From NCBI GenBank assembly GCA_030427785.1, contig JAUICR010000007.1, positions 1 through 34,783 of the forward strand: 34,783 nt of DNA. Direction: 5' to 3'. Position numbers and translations under genes: made by a program. The DNA is from Bacteroidia bacterium (GTDB taxonomy: Bacteria > Bacteroidota > Bacteroidia > Flavobacteriales > Schleiferiaceae). Below are positions 16,391 to 24,164 of the stretch, piece by piece (the stretch's first letter is position 1; each line of letters begins with the position of its first letter). The notes beneath the pieces are model-generated. The model did no database searches and was not told where the DNA came from. It saw only the letters and a list, made by a program, of their open reading frames with translations.

Positions 16391-16565
16391 TTCTTTGCTG
16401 GATCAAAAAAGAACCAAAAAAATCGAGGCTACTAATAAATTTCTTGAAAACCAAGGCTTTAACTTTCTCCCGAAATCCAAGCCATTCCGCTACGCTTCAT
16501 TTCAGGATTTCTCATAAATCGAAAGTTTCATCCTTGTTTTCTACCAAATTTCTAAAAGGCCAGTC
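16391..16565. repeat. Dispersed intergenic repeat, copy 2
   Basis: About 175 bases align in order with copy 1 at 13978-14146, sharing GATCAAAAAAG, CAAAAAAATCGAGGCT, CGAAATCCAAGCC, TCCGCT, and the right end TTTTCTACCAAATTTC then TAAAAGGCCAGTC. Its internal stem is GAAATCC (16472-16478) with GGATTTC (16505-16511), at nearly the same place as in copy 1 but with different base pairs. Confidence 0.7.
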
Positions 16566-16587
16566 ACAATACGTCATAGTTTTCGGT

Positions 16588-16714
16588 TGTCAGATCGAGA
16601 GGCTAGTGCTGAGCTGAGTCGAAGTAGAGCCGAGACTACTTGGTCTTCGGTTCTCACCCTTTGGTACCCCCGATAGCTATCGGGGTTAGTTTTTCATAAT
16701 CACTCAGGATGACA
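16588..16714. repeat. Second intergenic repeat element with TGTCA/TGACA ends and an 18-bp palindrome
   Basis: The element begins TGTCAGATCGAG and ends TCAGGATGACA, so the outer five bases are inverted. It contains a perfect palindrome CCCCGATAGCTATCGGGG at 16668-16685, and AAGTAG / CTACTT can pair in the left half. I recall TGTCATCCTGAG-type and CGATAGCTATCG-type sequences as frequent intergenic repeats in Bacteroidota. No protein is encoded. Confidence 0.6.
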
Positions 16715-16767
16715 CTCCCAACTAGGCACATTTTCAACTTTTTAACCTTTCACGTGTAACTTTCAAT

Positions 16768-17685
16768 CTATCTCAACGCCTCCGTTATCACCTTCACATT
16801 GTGCTCTACCATTCCAATGTATGTTCCTTCTGCAGTGCCAGCCGCCCCAAGGGCATCAGAAAAAAGCTCCCCTCCAAGCTGCACCTCATGGCCGTTTTCT
16901 TTGCATCCCTCTATCACGGCTTCTATAGATTTTGTTGGAACTGAGCTTTCCACAAAAATGGCTTTAATCCTTTTTTCGGTAATATAGTTTACCAAATCAC
17001 TCACATCTCTAAGGCCATATTCTGCAGCTGTACTTATGCCCTGTAGTCCTCTTACTTTCACACCATAGGCTTTGCCAAAATACTTAAAAGCGTCATGAGC
17101 CGTAATGATTACTCGTTGATCCTGAGGAATACTGCTAATACTTTTCTTTACAGACTGATGTAAATCCTTCAATTGAATTACATAAGCTTCTTGGTTTTTA
17201 GCTATAAATTCTGCCATATTGGGATACCTTATTTGTAGCTGCTCGCTCAATCCGTTTATTGCTTGAATCCAAATAGATACATCAAACCAAATATGGGGAT
17301 CCTCACCGCCTTGAAATTCTGAATTATTAATCAGGCTGGTTCGAGGAACCTGGTCTCCCATGGAAATTACGGCTTTGCTAGAAGTGAGCTTTTCAAAGAT
17401 TTCTCCCATTTTTCCTTCCAGATGCAGCCCATTGTAAACCACTACATCGGCCTTTGTCAATGCTTCAATATCTCCTTGCGTAGCCTTGTACAAATGTGGG
17501 TCAACACCAGGCCCCATAAGGGTTATCACCTCAAGGCTATCGCCCACCAAGTGTACTACAGCATCGCTTATCATTCCAGTAGTACATACTATAGAGGGGC
17601 GTTTTTTTCCCGGAGCCTCAGCATCACAGGCCATTGTACCGAAGGCTGCCAAAAGCACAAGGCTTATTTTTTTTAAGAGTTTCAT
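16768..17685 (-). CDS. Metal ABC transporter substrate-binding lipoprotein (TroA/ZnuA family)
   Basis: This 305-residue lipoprotein has the signal MKLLKKISLVLLAAFGTMAC with lipid Cys20. It is a cluster A-I metal-binding protein with a TroA-type two-lobed fold. Candidate metal ligands are His in VDPHLYKAT, His in DPHIWFDV, His in ITAHDAFKYFG and Asp in GELFSDALG. The His-rich loop common in zinc-specific ZnuA is missing, which leans toward Mn or Fe, although a His third ligand also fits TroA-like Zn/Mn binding. Its start overlaps the stop of the MntR-like gene by 4 bases, so repressor and binding protein are coupled. Confidence 0.93.
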   Translation of the reverse strand: MKLLKKISLVLLAAFGTMACDAEAPGKKRPSIVCTTGMISDAVVHLVGDSLEVITLMGPGVDPHLYKATQGDIEALTKADVVVYNGLHLEGKMGEIFEKLTSSKAVISMGDQVPRTSLINNSEFQGGEDPHIWFDVSIWIQAINGLSEQLQIRYPNMAEFIAKNQEAYVIQLKDLHQSVKKSISSIPQDQRVIITAHDAFKYFGKAYGVKVRGLQGISTAAEYGLRDVSDLVNYITEKRIKAIFVESSVPTKSIEAVIEGCKENGHEVQLGGELFSDALGAAGTAEGTYIGMVEHNVKVITEALR

Positions 17686-18341
17686 TTTGTTATCACAAAT
17701 AGATTAGCGCATACTTGATGACTTAGATTTAGTAAGGAACCACCGTTTATTTTTACTTTCATAGAGTTATCATAGTCCTCTTTTTCAAGAATTTCCAACT
17801 CTTCACCCAGCCCTAGATTTAGTTTTTTCAAATAGTTTAAAAAATCGGCTGATGTGTCCTTTACGCCCTTCACTATTACGATGTCATTTAATGAGCACTC
17901 TGTAAGGGTTTGGTCAGTGCGGTTCGGAAAAACCAAATCCTTATTAGGTATAGGGTCTCCATGTGGGTCATACTTTGGAAAAGCCAAAAACTCATCCAGT
18001 TTGTCAGTAAGCTTGGTTGATTGGATATGCTCCAGCTGCTCGGCAATCTCATGCACTTCCTCCCAGCCAAATTCTAGCTTGTTTACTAAAAAAACCTCCC
18101 ACAAGCGATGCTTTCGTACGGTCTTTATAGCTACAGTTTTACCCAAGTCAGTAAGATTTACCCCTTGGTATTTCTTATAAACCAGTAATTTTTTATCACT
18201 AAGCTTCTTAAGCATATCCGTTACTGAGGCTGCTTTGGTATTAAGTCTTTCGGCTATGGCATTGGTGGCAGCGCCTTTCTTTGTATTCTCAGAGAGGTGA
18301 TAAATGGCCTTTAAATAGTTTTCTTCTGTAAATGTGTACAT
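17682..18341 (-). CDS. DtxR/MntR-family metal-dependent transcriptional repressor
   Basis: This is a 219-residue cytosolic regulator. The N-terminal winged helix includes TEENYLKAIYHLSE, AIAERLNTKAASVTDMLKKL and GVNLTDLGK. The dimerisation domain has KHRLWEVFL, EIAEQLEHI and DPHGDPIP. A C-terminal SH3/FeoA-like domain spans about 145-219. The E-x-x-E-H ligand set is kept, but the positions of MntR Asp8 and Glu11 are Asn and Lys, so the metal cannot be assigned from residues alone. The frame also has an ATG at 18356; I prefer the ATG at 18341 because the protein then starts directly at MYTFTEENY and because a promoter-like TAGATTTTG (18367-18359) leaves no leader for 18356. It probably represses this operon and the divergent receptor gene. 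Confidence 0.92.
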   Translation of the reverse strand: MYTFTEENYLKAIYHLSENTKKGAATNAIAERLNTKAASVTDMLKKLSDKKLLVYKKYQGVNLTDLGKTVAIKTVRKHRLWEVFLVNKLEFGWEEVHEIAEQLEHIQSTKLTDKLDEFLAFPKYDPHGDPIPNKDLVFPNRTDQTLTECSLNDIVIVKGVKDTSADFLNYLKKLNLGLGEELEILEKEDYDNSMKVKINGGSLLNLSHQVCANLFVITK

Positions 18342-18376
18342 ATCACTTGTTGACAAAGCAAATCTAAAATTATTAT

Positions 18377-18415
18377 TTGATAAGTACTTGTGTAATATTT
18401 AGATTTGCCTAAATT
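18377..18415 (+). promoter_or_regulatory. Promoter of the TonB receptor gene with overlapping DtxR-type operator
   Basis: TTTG at 18377-18380 and TAGATTTG at 18401-18408, spaced by 20 bases, match the Bacteroidota -33/-7 promoter pattern and predict a start about 20 bases before the ATG at 18435. The palindrome ATTTAG-N6-CTAAAT at 18398-18415 covers the -7 box and the start site. A related partial site in the opposite orientation (GCAAAATCTAAAA, 18358-18370) sits near the start of the repressor gene. Metal-loaded repressor is expected to block both promoters. Confidence 0.6.
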
Positions 18416-18434
18416 TAAACTTTGACCAACAAAA

Positions 18435-20708
18435 ATGCAAAAAACCTTAGCAACAGTATTTAGTCTAGTATGCTTGCTTAGTGCGGTCGGTACCCTAGCA
18501 CAAAAAGGTAAGATTGTAGGTCGTGTGATTTCTTATGACGGGCCAATTCCGCAGGCTAATATTATTGTAAAAGGGACGAGCATAGGAGTAGCTACAGGAG
18601 TGGATGGAACCTACAGCCTTGCCATGGCAGTAGGTAATTACGAAATAGAAGGGAGTTTTATTGGGATGGCTACCCAAACGCAAAACATCGAAGTAAAGGC
18701 AGGTGAAACTACAATTGTGAACTTTTTTTTAAGTGAGTCATCTTCTGGTCTTAATGAAGTGGTTGTAAGTGGCACGATGAAAGAGGTTAGCCGCTCTGAA
18801 AGCCCAGTGCCTGTGGAGGTGTACACAGCTAAGTTTTTCGAAAAAAACCCTACACCAAGTCTATTTGAAGCATTACAAAACATAAATGGAGTAAGGCCCC
18901 AACTCAACTGCAACGTGTGTAATACGGGCGATATTCACATAAATGGATTAGAAGGCCCTTATACGCAAGTGCTTATTGATGGAATGCCAATAGTTAGCGG
19001 TTTGTCTACCGTGTATGGGTTGATGGGAATCCCAAATTCGATGGTAGAAAGGGTGGAGGTAGTAAAAGGCCCTGCATCTTCGCTGTATGGTTCAGAGTCG
19101 GTAGGTGGATTAATAAATGTGATAACAAAAATGCCCAATCTTGCTCCTGTATTTTCTTTAGATATAATGGGAACCACCTGGCAGGAGCTGAACGTAGATA
19201 TTGGTTTAAAAAATAAAGTAGGTGAAAAGGCTTCGGTTTTAACAGGTATTAATTTGTTTAACTACACAAACCCGGTTGACAATAACAAGGATCACTTTAC
19301 AGATGTAACTCTTCAGGAGCGAGCGTCCATTTTTCAGAAGTGGGATTTCAGCAAAAACAATCGCCTGTTTACACTTGCAGGTCGCTACTTTTATGAAGAC
19401 CGATATGGGGGTGAAATGAATTGGACCCCTCAGGACAGAGGGAGCGATGAGGTGTATGGGGAGAGCATTATTACCAAACGATGGGAGCTTACTTCGCAGT
19501 ACCAATTACCACTGCAGGAAAAGGTTATGTTTTGGCTGTCACTTAACGGTCATCATCAGAATTCTTACTATGGAGACGTTCCATATTTTGCCAATCAAAA
19601 GATATTTTTTGGACAATTAACCTGGGATAAGGAAATTCAAAAACACGCATTACTCTCTGGTGTGGCCTTGCGATTTACACATTATAATGATAATACTCCG
19701 GCTACAGCACTTCCTGCTAATACCCCTCTTCCGGGAGTGTTTGTGCAGGATGAAATTTCCTTTTCAAAAAAGCACTTGCTTTTGCTAGGAATCAGGTACG
19801 ATTATCATCGTGAGCATGGGGGCATTTTTACGCCTCGTATGGCTTATAAATGGAGTTTGAAAAAAAATAGCTCTATTCGCATTAATGCTGGCTCGGGCTT
19901 TAGAGTGGTTAATTTGTTTACCGAAGAACATGCCGCTCTTACTGGTGCAAGGGAGGTTGAGGTTATAGAAGAGTTATCACCGGAGCGCAGTTATAATATA
20001 AATCTAAACTACCTGAAAAAATGGTTTTTGGGAAAGGCGTATGTAAGCATCGATGGCTCTGCATGGTATACCTATTTTACCAATCAAATACTTCCGGATT
20101 ACGATACAAATCCCAACAAGATTATTTACGATAATTTGAATGGCTCAGCTGTGAGTAGGGGTATCAGCTTAAATCTTGAGGCTGTACTGCAATCGGGTAT
20201 TAGCCTTAGGGCAGGAGCAAGCTATTTGGATATTTATACCGCTGAGGTAAACGAAAGTGGAGAGACTATTACAAAAAGACCTGTACTGGCCGAAGAATGG
20301 ACAGCTACCTGGGCCCTAAGTTACCACTGGAAAAAATTAGACTTAAGTTTTGATTACACGGGCAATTTGTACGGCCCCATGCGGCTGCCTTTACTTGGTG
20401 AATTAGACCCAAGAGATGAATATTCACCATGGTGGAGCATTCAGAATATTCAAACCACCTGGGCGCCCAAGGGCAAGAAATGGGAACTGTACGGAGGGGT
20501 AAAAAACTTATTGAACCTTACACCACCAGCCAATAGTATTGCTCGTGCAAATGATCCCTTTGATAAAAATGTGGTTTTTGATGTGGATGGAAACCCCGTA
20601 TCTACACCAGATAACCCGTATGCTCTTACCTTTGATCCGGGCTATGTATATGCTCCAAACCAAGGAATTAGAGGCTACATTGGGTTTAGGTACAGATTTT
20701 CAAATTAG
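18435..20708 (+). CDS. TonB-dependent outer-membrane receptor, probable metal uptake
   Basis: This 757-residue protein has a signal peptide (MQKTLATVFSLVCLLSAVGTLAQ) and a carboxypeptidase-regulatory-like domain (about 24-110). A TonB-box-like LNEVVVSGT is at about 112-120. The plug domain (about 125-230) contains VLIDGMPIVSG and the sequence GPASSLYGSESVGG. A 22-strand-type barrel runs to the aromatic C-terminus RYRFSN. The plug carries a Cys pair, CNVC. It is divergently transcribed from the metal repressor and ABC operon with a DtxR-type box on its promoter, which suggests import of the same metal, free or chelated, across the outer membrane. The substrate is inferred, not shown. Confidence 0.93.
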   Translation: MQKTLATVFSLVCLLSAVGTLAQKGKIVGRVISYDGPIPQANIIVKGTSIGVATGVDGTYSLAMAVGNYEIEGSFIGMATQTQNIEVKAGETTIVNFFLSESSSGLNEVVVSGTMKEVSRSESPVPVEVYTAKFFEKNPTPSLFEALQNINGVRPQLNCNVCNTGDIHINGLEGPYTQVLIDGMPIVSGLSTVYGLMGIPNSMVERVEVVKGPASSLYGSESVGGLINVITKMPNLAPVFSLDIMGTTWQELNVDIGLKNKVGEKASVLTGINLFNYTNPVDNNKDHFTDVTLQERASIFQKWDFSKNNRLFTLAGRYFYEDRYGGEMNWTPQDRGSDEVYGESIITKRWELTSQYQLPLQEKVMFWLSLNGHHQNSYYGDVPYFANQKIFFGQLTWDKEIQKHALLSGVALRFTHYNDNTPATALPANTPLPGVFVQDEISFSKKHLLLLGIRYDYHREHGGIFTPRMAYKWSLKKNSSIRINAGSGFRVVNLFTEEHAALTGAREVEVIEELSPERSYNINLNYLKKWFLGKAYVSIDGSAWYTYFTNQILPDYDTNPNKIIYDNLNGSAVSRGISLNLEAVLQSGISLRAGASYLDIYTAEVNESGETITKRPVLAEEWTATWALSYHWKKLDLSFDYTGNLYGPMRLPLLGELDPRDEYSPWWSIQNIQTTWAPKGKKWELYGGVKNLLNLTPPANSIARANDPFDKNVVFDVDGNPVSTPDNPYALTFDPGYVYAPNQGIRGYIGFRYRFSN

Positions 20709-20789
20709 GGTTGCTAAACTGTCTTTGGCGTATTTTACTGTAATTGGTTGGCACATCGTTTTTTCATAAGTTGTTGTCAAATTTGCTAA

Positions 20790-21566
20790 ATGAGAAATTA
20801 CCTGCTACTCCTTGTATTTAGTTTCAGTGCGGTACCTGTCTTGGGCCAAACAAGCATTTCTGAAACAATCATTACTGACAGGCCTACACAATCTTTTGCG
20901 CCCTATGTTATTGGTAAAGGAGTTTTTCAGATTGAATCGGGCTTAAGCTATCAAAGTGTAGAAAGCGTAAAGGGCTTTAAGCTAGAGCAATGGGCACTGC
21001 CAAATGTACTATGGAGACTAGGGATAAATCAATGGCTGGAAGTAAGAGTGGTAACGCAGCCAGAGTTACAAAAGCAATTTGTTTCGGATACCTTAAATAA
21101 CAAAACGCTTGGATTTGCAGATCTGCAGCTAGGGTTTAAGGTCAATATTTTGAACACGGAAAATGGTAAAACACAAATAGGCTTTTTGTCTCACCTCATC
21201 GCCCCATCGGGCACCGGAGGAATTTCTAGTGAAAACTATGGTATTATCAATCGATTGCTTTTCTCAAATGTGTTGTTCGAAAAGTTGAACCTAGGCTATA
21301 ACCTGGGCTACGATTATTTTGGAATAGGAAATGGAGATATCATTTATACTGTAGTTTTCGGTAGCGGAATAAGTGATAAGCTGTCTGTTTATGCAGAAGT
21401 ATATGGGGGAATCTATAATATTGAAAACTTTGAAGGAAATCTTGATTTTGGGTTTACCTATCTTATGAACCGCAATATTCAATTGGATTATTCATATGGT
21501 TTTGGTCTAAACGAAAAAATGAACTACCACTCCTTAGGATGTAGTTTTCGTATAGCAGCCAAGTAA
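20790..21566 (+). CDS. Outer-membrane PF13557-like (phenol-degradation MetA-type) transporter protein
   Basis: This 258-residue protein has a signal peptide (MRNYLLLLVFSFSAVPVLGQ). It continues with the recognisable start of the family, ETIITDRPTQSFAPYVIGKG and FQIESGLSY, followed by beta-barrel strands such as WALPNVLWRLG, QIGFLSHLIAPSG, GYNLGYDY and LDFGFTYLMNRN. The C-terminal strand ends CSFRIAAK. It lies 81 bases after the TonB receptor and may share its transcript. Members of this family are annotated as transporters on weak evidence. A role in moving the same metal is contextual inference. Confidence 0.75.
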   Translation: MRNYLLLLVFSFSAVPVLGQTSISETIITDRPTQSFAPYVIGKGVFQIESGLSYQSVESVKGFKLEQWALPNVLWRLGINQWLEVRVVTQPELQKQFVSDTLNNKTLGFADLQLGFKVNILNTENGKTQIGFLSHLIAPSGTGGISSENYGIINRLLFSNVLFEKLNLGYNLGYDYFGIGNGDIIYTVVFGSGISDKLSVYAEVYGGIYNIENFEGNLDFGFTYLMNRNIQLDYSYGFGLNEKMNYHSLGCSFRIAAK

Positions 21567-21603
21567 AGCGTATATTTAAACTCCTAACCAATACAATACT
21601 ACT

Positions 21604-21762
21604 ATGCTACGATGGGTCTTGATTTTTCTGGTAATTGCTGTAATTTCAGGAATTTTTGGCTTTGGCGGAATTTCGGAAAGTGCTGCCGGAATTGCCAAAA
21701 TCATATTTTACATCTTCCTTATCCTATTTGCTATTTCCTTGGTGATGAAGCTCTTTAAATAA
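21604..21762 (+). CDS. DUF1328 small membrane protein
   Basis: This 52-residue protein starts MLRWVLIFLVIAVISGIFGF and continues GGISESAAGIAKIIFYIFLI, a close fit to the DUF1328 (YtjA-like) family. It has two membrane helices around a GFGGISESAAGIAK loop. Role unknown. It begins 37 bases after the PF13557-like gene on the same strand. It is shorter than many gene-calling cut-offs. Confidence 0.88.
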   Translation: MLRWVLIFLVIAVISGIFGFGGISESAAGIAKIIFYIFLILFAISLVMKLFK

Positions 21763-21773
21763 CACGCTACCGA

Positions 21774-22076
21774 TTAATGAATTTTTATTTTTTTTAAAAC
21801 TTCTGCTGAAATGCTATCGGAGTACGTTCCATAGGCATCTATCAAGGTTCCTTTTTTACCGCTTGTGGTAGAAACAGCGAATACGATAGACATGTCAGCT
21901 GGATTAGAGTTTCCTTCAAACCGATGAAATTCATCGATATGAAAATCGGCTGCCTTAAATTTTTCGTTGGTTTTTCTACATTCTATTCCATCCGATACTA
22001 AGTTGAAGTCTATTGTATAGCCTCTTTTACTTAATTCGTTGGTAGCTTCAGATAAGGTGTCGTATTGATTATCCAT
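21774..22076 (-). CDS. Conserved Bacteroidota small protein (often mislabelled phosphoribosylpyrophosphate synthetase)
   Basis: This 100-residue protein begins DTLSEATNELSKRGYTIDFN, with the conserved middle block ADFHIDEFHRFEGNSNP and the C-terminal GTLIDAYGTYSDSISAEVLKK. I recall homologues labelled phosphoribosylpyrophosphate synthetase in databases, but the protein is far too short for that enzyme and lacks its PRPP-binding motif, so the label should not be carried over. It is probably a compact alpha/beta cytosolic protein. Function unknown. It is convergent with the DUF1328 gene, 11 bases away. Confidence 0.75.
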   Translation of the reverse strand: MDNQYDTLSEATNELSKRGYTIDFNLVSDGIECRKTNEKFKAADFHIDEFHRFEGNSNPADMSIVFAVSTTSGKKGTLIDAYGTYSDSISAEVLKKIKIH

Positions 22077-22215
22077 GTTCCAAAGATTTAGGGTTTTTAT
22101 TAGTATAAATACCTTTAATTTAGCAGGTATCCCTAAAATAATAATTACAGAAAGACCTAACTAATTTGAAAGAAAATTTCTCTAGTAGGACTTTTTAAAA
22201 TTGAATCAAAGCCGC

Positions 22216-22623
22216 TTACTTAAACTCGGTACCGCAATCTTTGCATCGCTTTACGGTATTAAGGTGCACAGGATAAATCATCATAAGAAATGAAATGGCA
22301 ATTGAAACAATGCCTGCAAGGCCTTTGAAAGATTTAAAGCCATAGTACAAATTAGAAGATTTGCACCGCGGGCATTTCAAGATTTCCTCGTTTTCGTCTA
22401 TTAAAGGCTGGCTTAAGTATGCTTGGGTTATGCCTTCAGCTATTTCAAAGTGCTCTTGCCTTACTTTTAGTTTGATACCTCCAGTAGCCAAACTGTACAA
22501 GGGCATCACAGTACTTATATTTTCATCAAACAGGAAACAAGGAATATCTTCACTTTCCAATTTGCTTTTTAGCAAATGGGCTTCTACTGAATTTTCGAAA
22601 GTGTAAATGGTGATAAGCTCCAT
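22216..22623 (-). CDS. DUF2007-type protein with zinc ribbon and one membrane helix
   Basis: This is a 135-residue protein. Residues 1-72 (LITIYTFENSVEAHLLKSKL, ESEDIPCFLFDENI, GGIKLKVRQEHFEIA) fit the DUF2007 putative signal-transducing domain. C84-x2-C87 and C127-x2-C130 form a split zinc ribbon with a hydrophobic segment (about 101-118) between the two cysteine pairs. The start ATG directly abuts the stop of lpxH, so the genes are almost certainly co-transcribed. Its job in the envelope pathway is unknown. Confidence 0.8.
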   Translation of the reverse strand: MELITIYTFENSVEAHLLKSKLESEDIPCFLFDENISTVMPLYSLATGGIKLKVRQEHFEIAEGITQAYLSQPLIDENEEILKCPRCKSSNLYYGFKSFKGLAGIVSIAISFLMMIYPVHLNTVKRCKDCGTEFK

Positions 22624-23382
22624 TTAGCTTTCAAATTTTTTCAACTCCATTTTTTCACCGTCAAACACACCATAGGTAAAATATTGAATCCAATCACCAA
22701 GGTTTATATAGCGGGTGTTTTCGCCCACTTTTAAGTCAAGCGGCAAATGACGATGACCAAAAACGAAATAGTCAAAATGTTCTTTTAGCAATACTTCTTT
22801 GCAATAGATGGCAAGCCATTCATTTTCTTCACCTAAAAACTTGGCATCTGAATCACCGGTTTTTGCTCGGCTTTTTTTACTGAAGAAATCCGCAAGCCAA
22901 ATTCCAAAGTTTGGGTGCAACCTGGCAAAGCACCATTGAAGAAAGGGATTGGCAAATACCCTTTTGATAAATTTATAGCCATGATCTCCAGGGCCGAGGC
23001 CATCGCCATGGCCGATGTAAAATTTCTTTCCGTTCCATTCGCGTTCTACAGGCTTGCGAGATAGCGTGCAGCCTATTTCATGCGGCAAATAATCAAAAAT
23101 CCACATATCGTGGTTTCCAGTAAACAGATGAATCGGAATTCCGGAATCGGCAATTTCGGCCAGTTTTCCTAGCACACGAACGAAACCTCGTGGTACGGCT
23201 CTTTTGTACTCAAACCAAAAATCAAACAAGTCGCCTACAATAAAAATCTCTGTAGCATCTTTAGATACCACATCCAGCCAACGCACAAATTTCTTTTCGC
23301 GTACAAGGCTATCCTCATAGTTTGGTGTACCCAAATGCTGATCAGATGCGAAGTAGATTTTTTTTCCAGGGGCTAATTGCAT
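22624..23382 (-). CDS. lpxH: UDP-2,3-diacylglucosamine diphosphatase (lipid A biosynthesis)
   Basis: This 252-residue calcineurin-like metallophosphoesterase hydrolyses UDP-2,3-diacylglucosamine to lipid X and UMP in lipid A synthesis, at the inner-membrane surface. The metal-binding blocks are all present: SDQHLG (D14, H16), GDLFDFWFEY, TGNHDMW, GHGDGLG and FGHRHLP. The length matches the LpxH family. A moderately hydrophobic lid region (RVFANPFLQWCFARLHP) lies near 150. Transcribed toward 22624, it is followed immediately by the DUF2007 gene. Confidence 0.9.
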   Translation of the reverse strand: MQLAPGKKIYFASDQHLGTPNYEDSLVREKKFVRWLDVVSKDATEIFIVGDLFDFWFEYKRAVPRGFVRVLGKLAEIADSGIPIHLFTGNHDMWIFDYLPHEIGCTLSRKPVEREWNGKKFYIGHGDGLGPGDHGYKFIKRVFANPFLQWCFARLHPNFGIWLADFFSKKSRAKTGDSDAKFLGEENEWLAIYCKEVLLKEHFDYFVFGHRHLPLDLKVGENTRYINLGDWIQYFTYGVFDGEKMELKKFES

Positions 23383-23412
23383 GGGGGCGAAGATAATGAA
23401 GCTTTAAAATTG

Positions 23413-23447
23413 AAAAACCCTCCCTGTCACAAAGACAAAGAGGGTTT
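23413..23447 (-). terminator. Rho-independent terminator after superoxide dismutase
   Basis: On the minus strand AAACCCTC and GAGGGTTT form the stem, with an inner GTC/GAC pair, followed by TTTTTCAATTTT. It begins 24 bases after the sod stop codon. Confidence 0.75.
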
Positions 23448-23470
23448 AGTAAATTGATAAACAAACAATA

Positions 23471-24079
23471 CTATTTAGCAGCAGCGTATCGCTTAGCTAC
23501 TTCATCCCAGTTTACTACATTAAAAAATGCGTTGATATAATCAGGACGTCTGTTTTGATAGTTTAAATAATACGCATGTTCCCATACGTCAATTCCTAAG
23601 ATTGGAGTTCCTTTTACTTCAGCAAGGTCCATCAAAGGATTATCTTGATTTGGCGTGGAGCTTACTTTTAGTGAGCCATCAGCCATTACTACCAACCATG
23701 CCCATCCTGAACCGAATCGGGTAGCTGCAGCTTTAGAAAATTCGTCTTTAAAACCATCAAAAGATCCACAAGCTGCATTGATAGCAGCAGCTAAGTCGCC
23801 TGATGGAGCACCACCACCGTTTGGACTCATCACTTTCCAAAACAAGTCGTGATTGTAATATCCACCGCCATTGTTTCGTACTGCAGCAGAGTGCTGCGAA
23901 ATATTGGCTAAAATATCTTCGATGCTCTTGCCTTCTAGATCAGTTCCGTTTATGGCATTGTTCAAGTTATTGGTATATCCTGCATGATGCTTACCATGAT
24001 GAATTTCCATAGTGCGTGCATCTATGTGGGGCTCAAGGGCTGCGAAGTCATATCCTAATGGGGGAAGTTGAAAGGCCAT
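23471..24079 (-). CDS. Superoxide dismutase, Mn-type residues
   Basis: This is a 202-residue Fe/Mn-family superoxide dismutase that converts superoxide to oxygen and peroxide in the cytosol. Metal ligands are H27 (EIHHGKHH), H77 (YYNHDLFW), D164 and H168 ([10 protein letters not shown]). The position that is Gln in FeSOD is G73, while the C-terminal Gln typical of MnSOD is present (Q145, STPNQDNPL), so Mn or cambialistic use is more likely than Fe. It has no signal peptide. It lies 5 kb from the metal-import locus, is monocistronic, and has its own terminator. Confidence 0.93.
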   Translation of the reverse strand: MAFQLPPLGYDFAALEPHIDARTMEIHHGKHHAGYTNNLNNAINGTDLEGKSIEDILANISQHSAAVRNNGGGYYNHDLFWKVMSPNGGGAPSGDLAAAINAACGSFDGFKDEFSKAAATRFGSGWAWLVVMADGSLKVSSTPNQDNPLMDLAEVKGTPILGIDVWEHAYYLNYQNRRPDYINAFFNVVNWDEVAKRYAAAK

Positions 24080-24164
24080 AATGTTTAATTTAATAATTAT
24101 AAAATGAATAATTTTCTGCTAAGTTAACAAGCGTAAATCTTATAGGTTTACCAAATTAGAAATT

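Larger units (their letters stand above)
16367..16767. other. Intergenic stretch of 401 bases inside the metal operon
   Basis: The stretch between the binding-protein and ATPase genes contains dispersed repeat copy 2 (16391-16565) and a second repeat with an 18-bp palindrome (16588-16714). Open frames seen here on the plus strand follow the repeat and are not credible genes. I see no exact TAnnTTTG box on the minus strand that would restart transcription for the ATPase. Confidence 0.6.

Noticed and set aside
16326-16617. Short plus-strand open frames in the gap before the ATPase
   Set aside because: They run through the dispersed repeat and overlap the ATPase start, with no homologous motifs.
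21774-22076. Phosphoribosylpyrophosphate synthetase
   Set aside because: The protein has only 100 residues and no PRPP-binding motif; the database name appears to be a propagated error.
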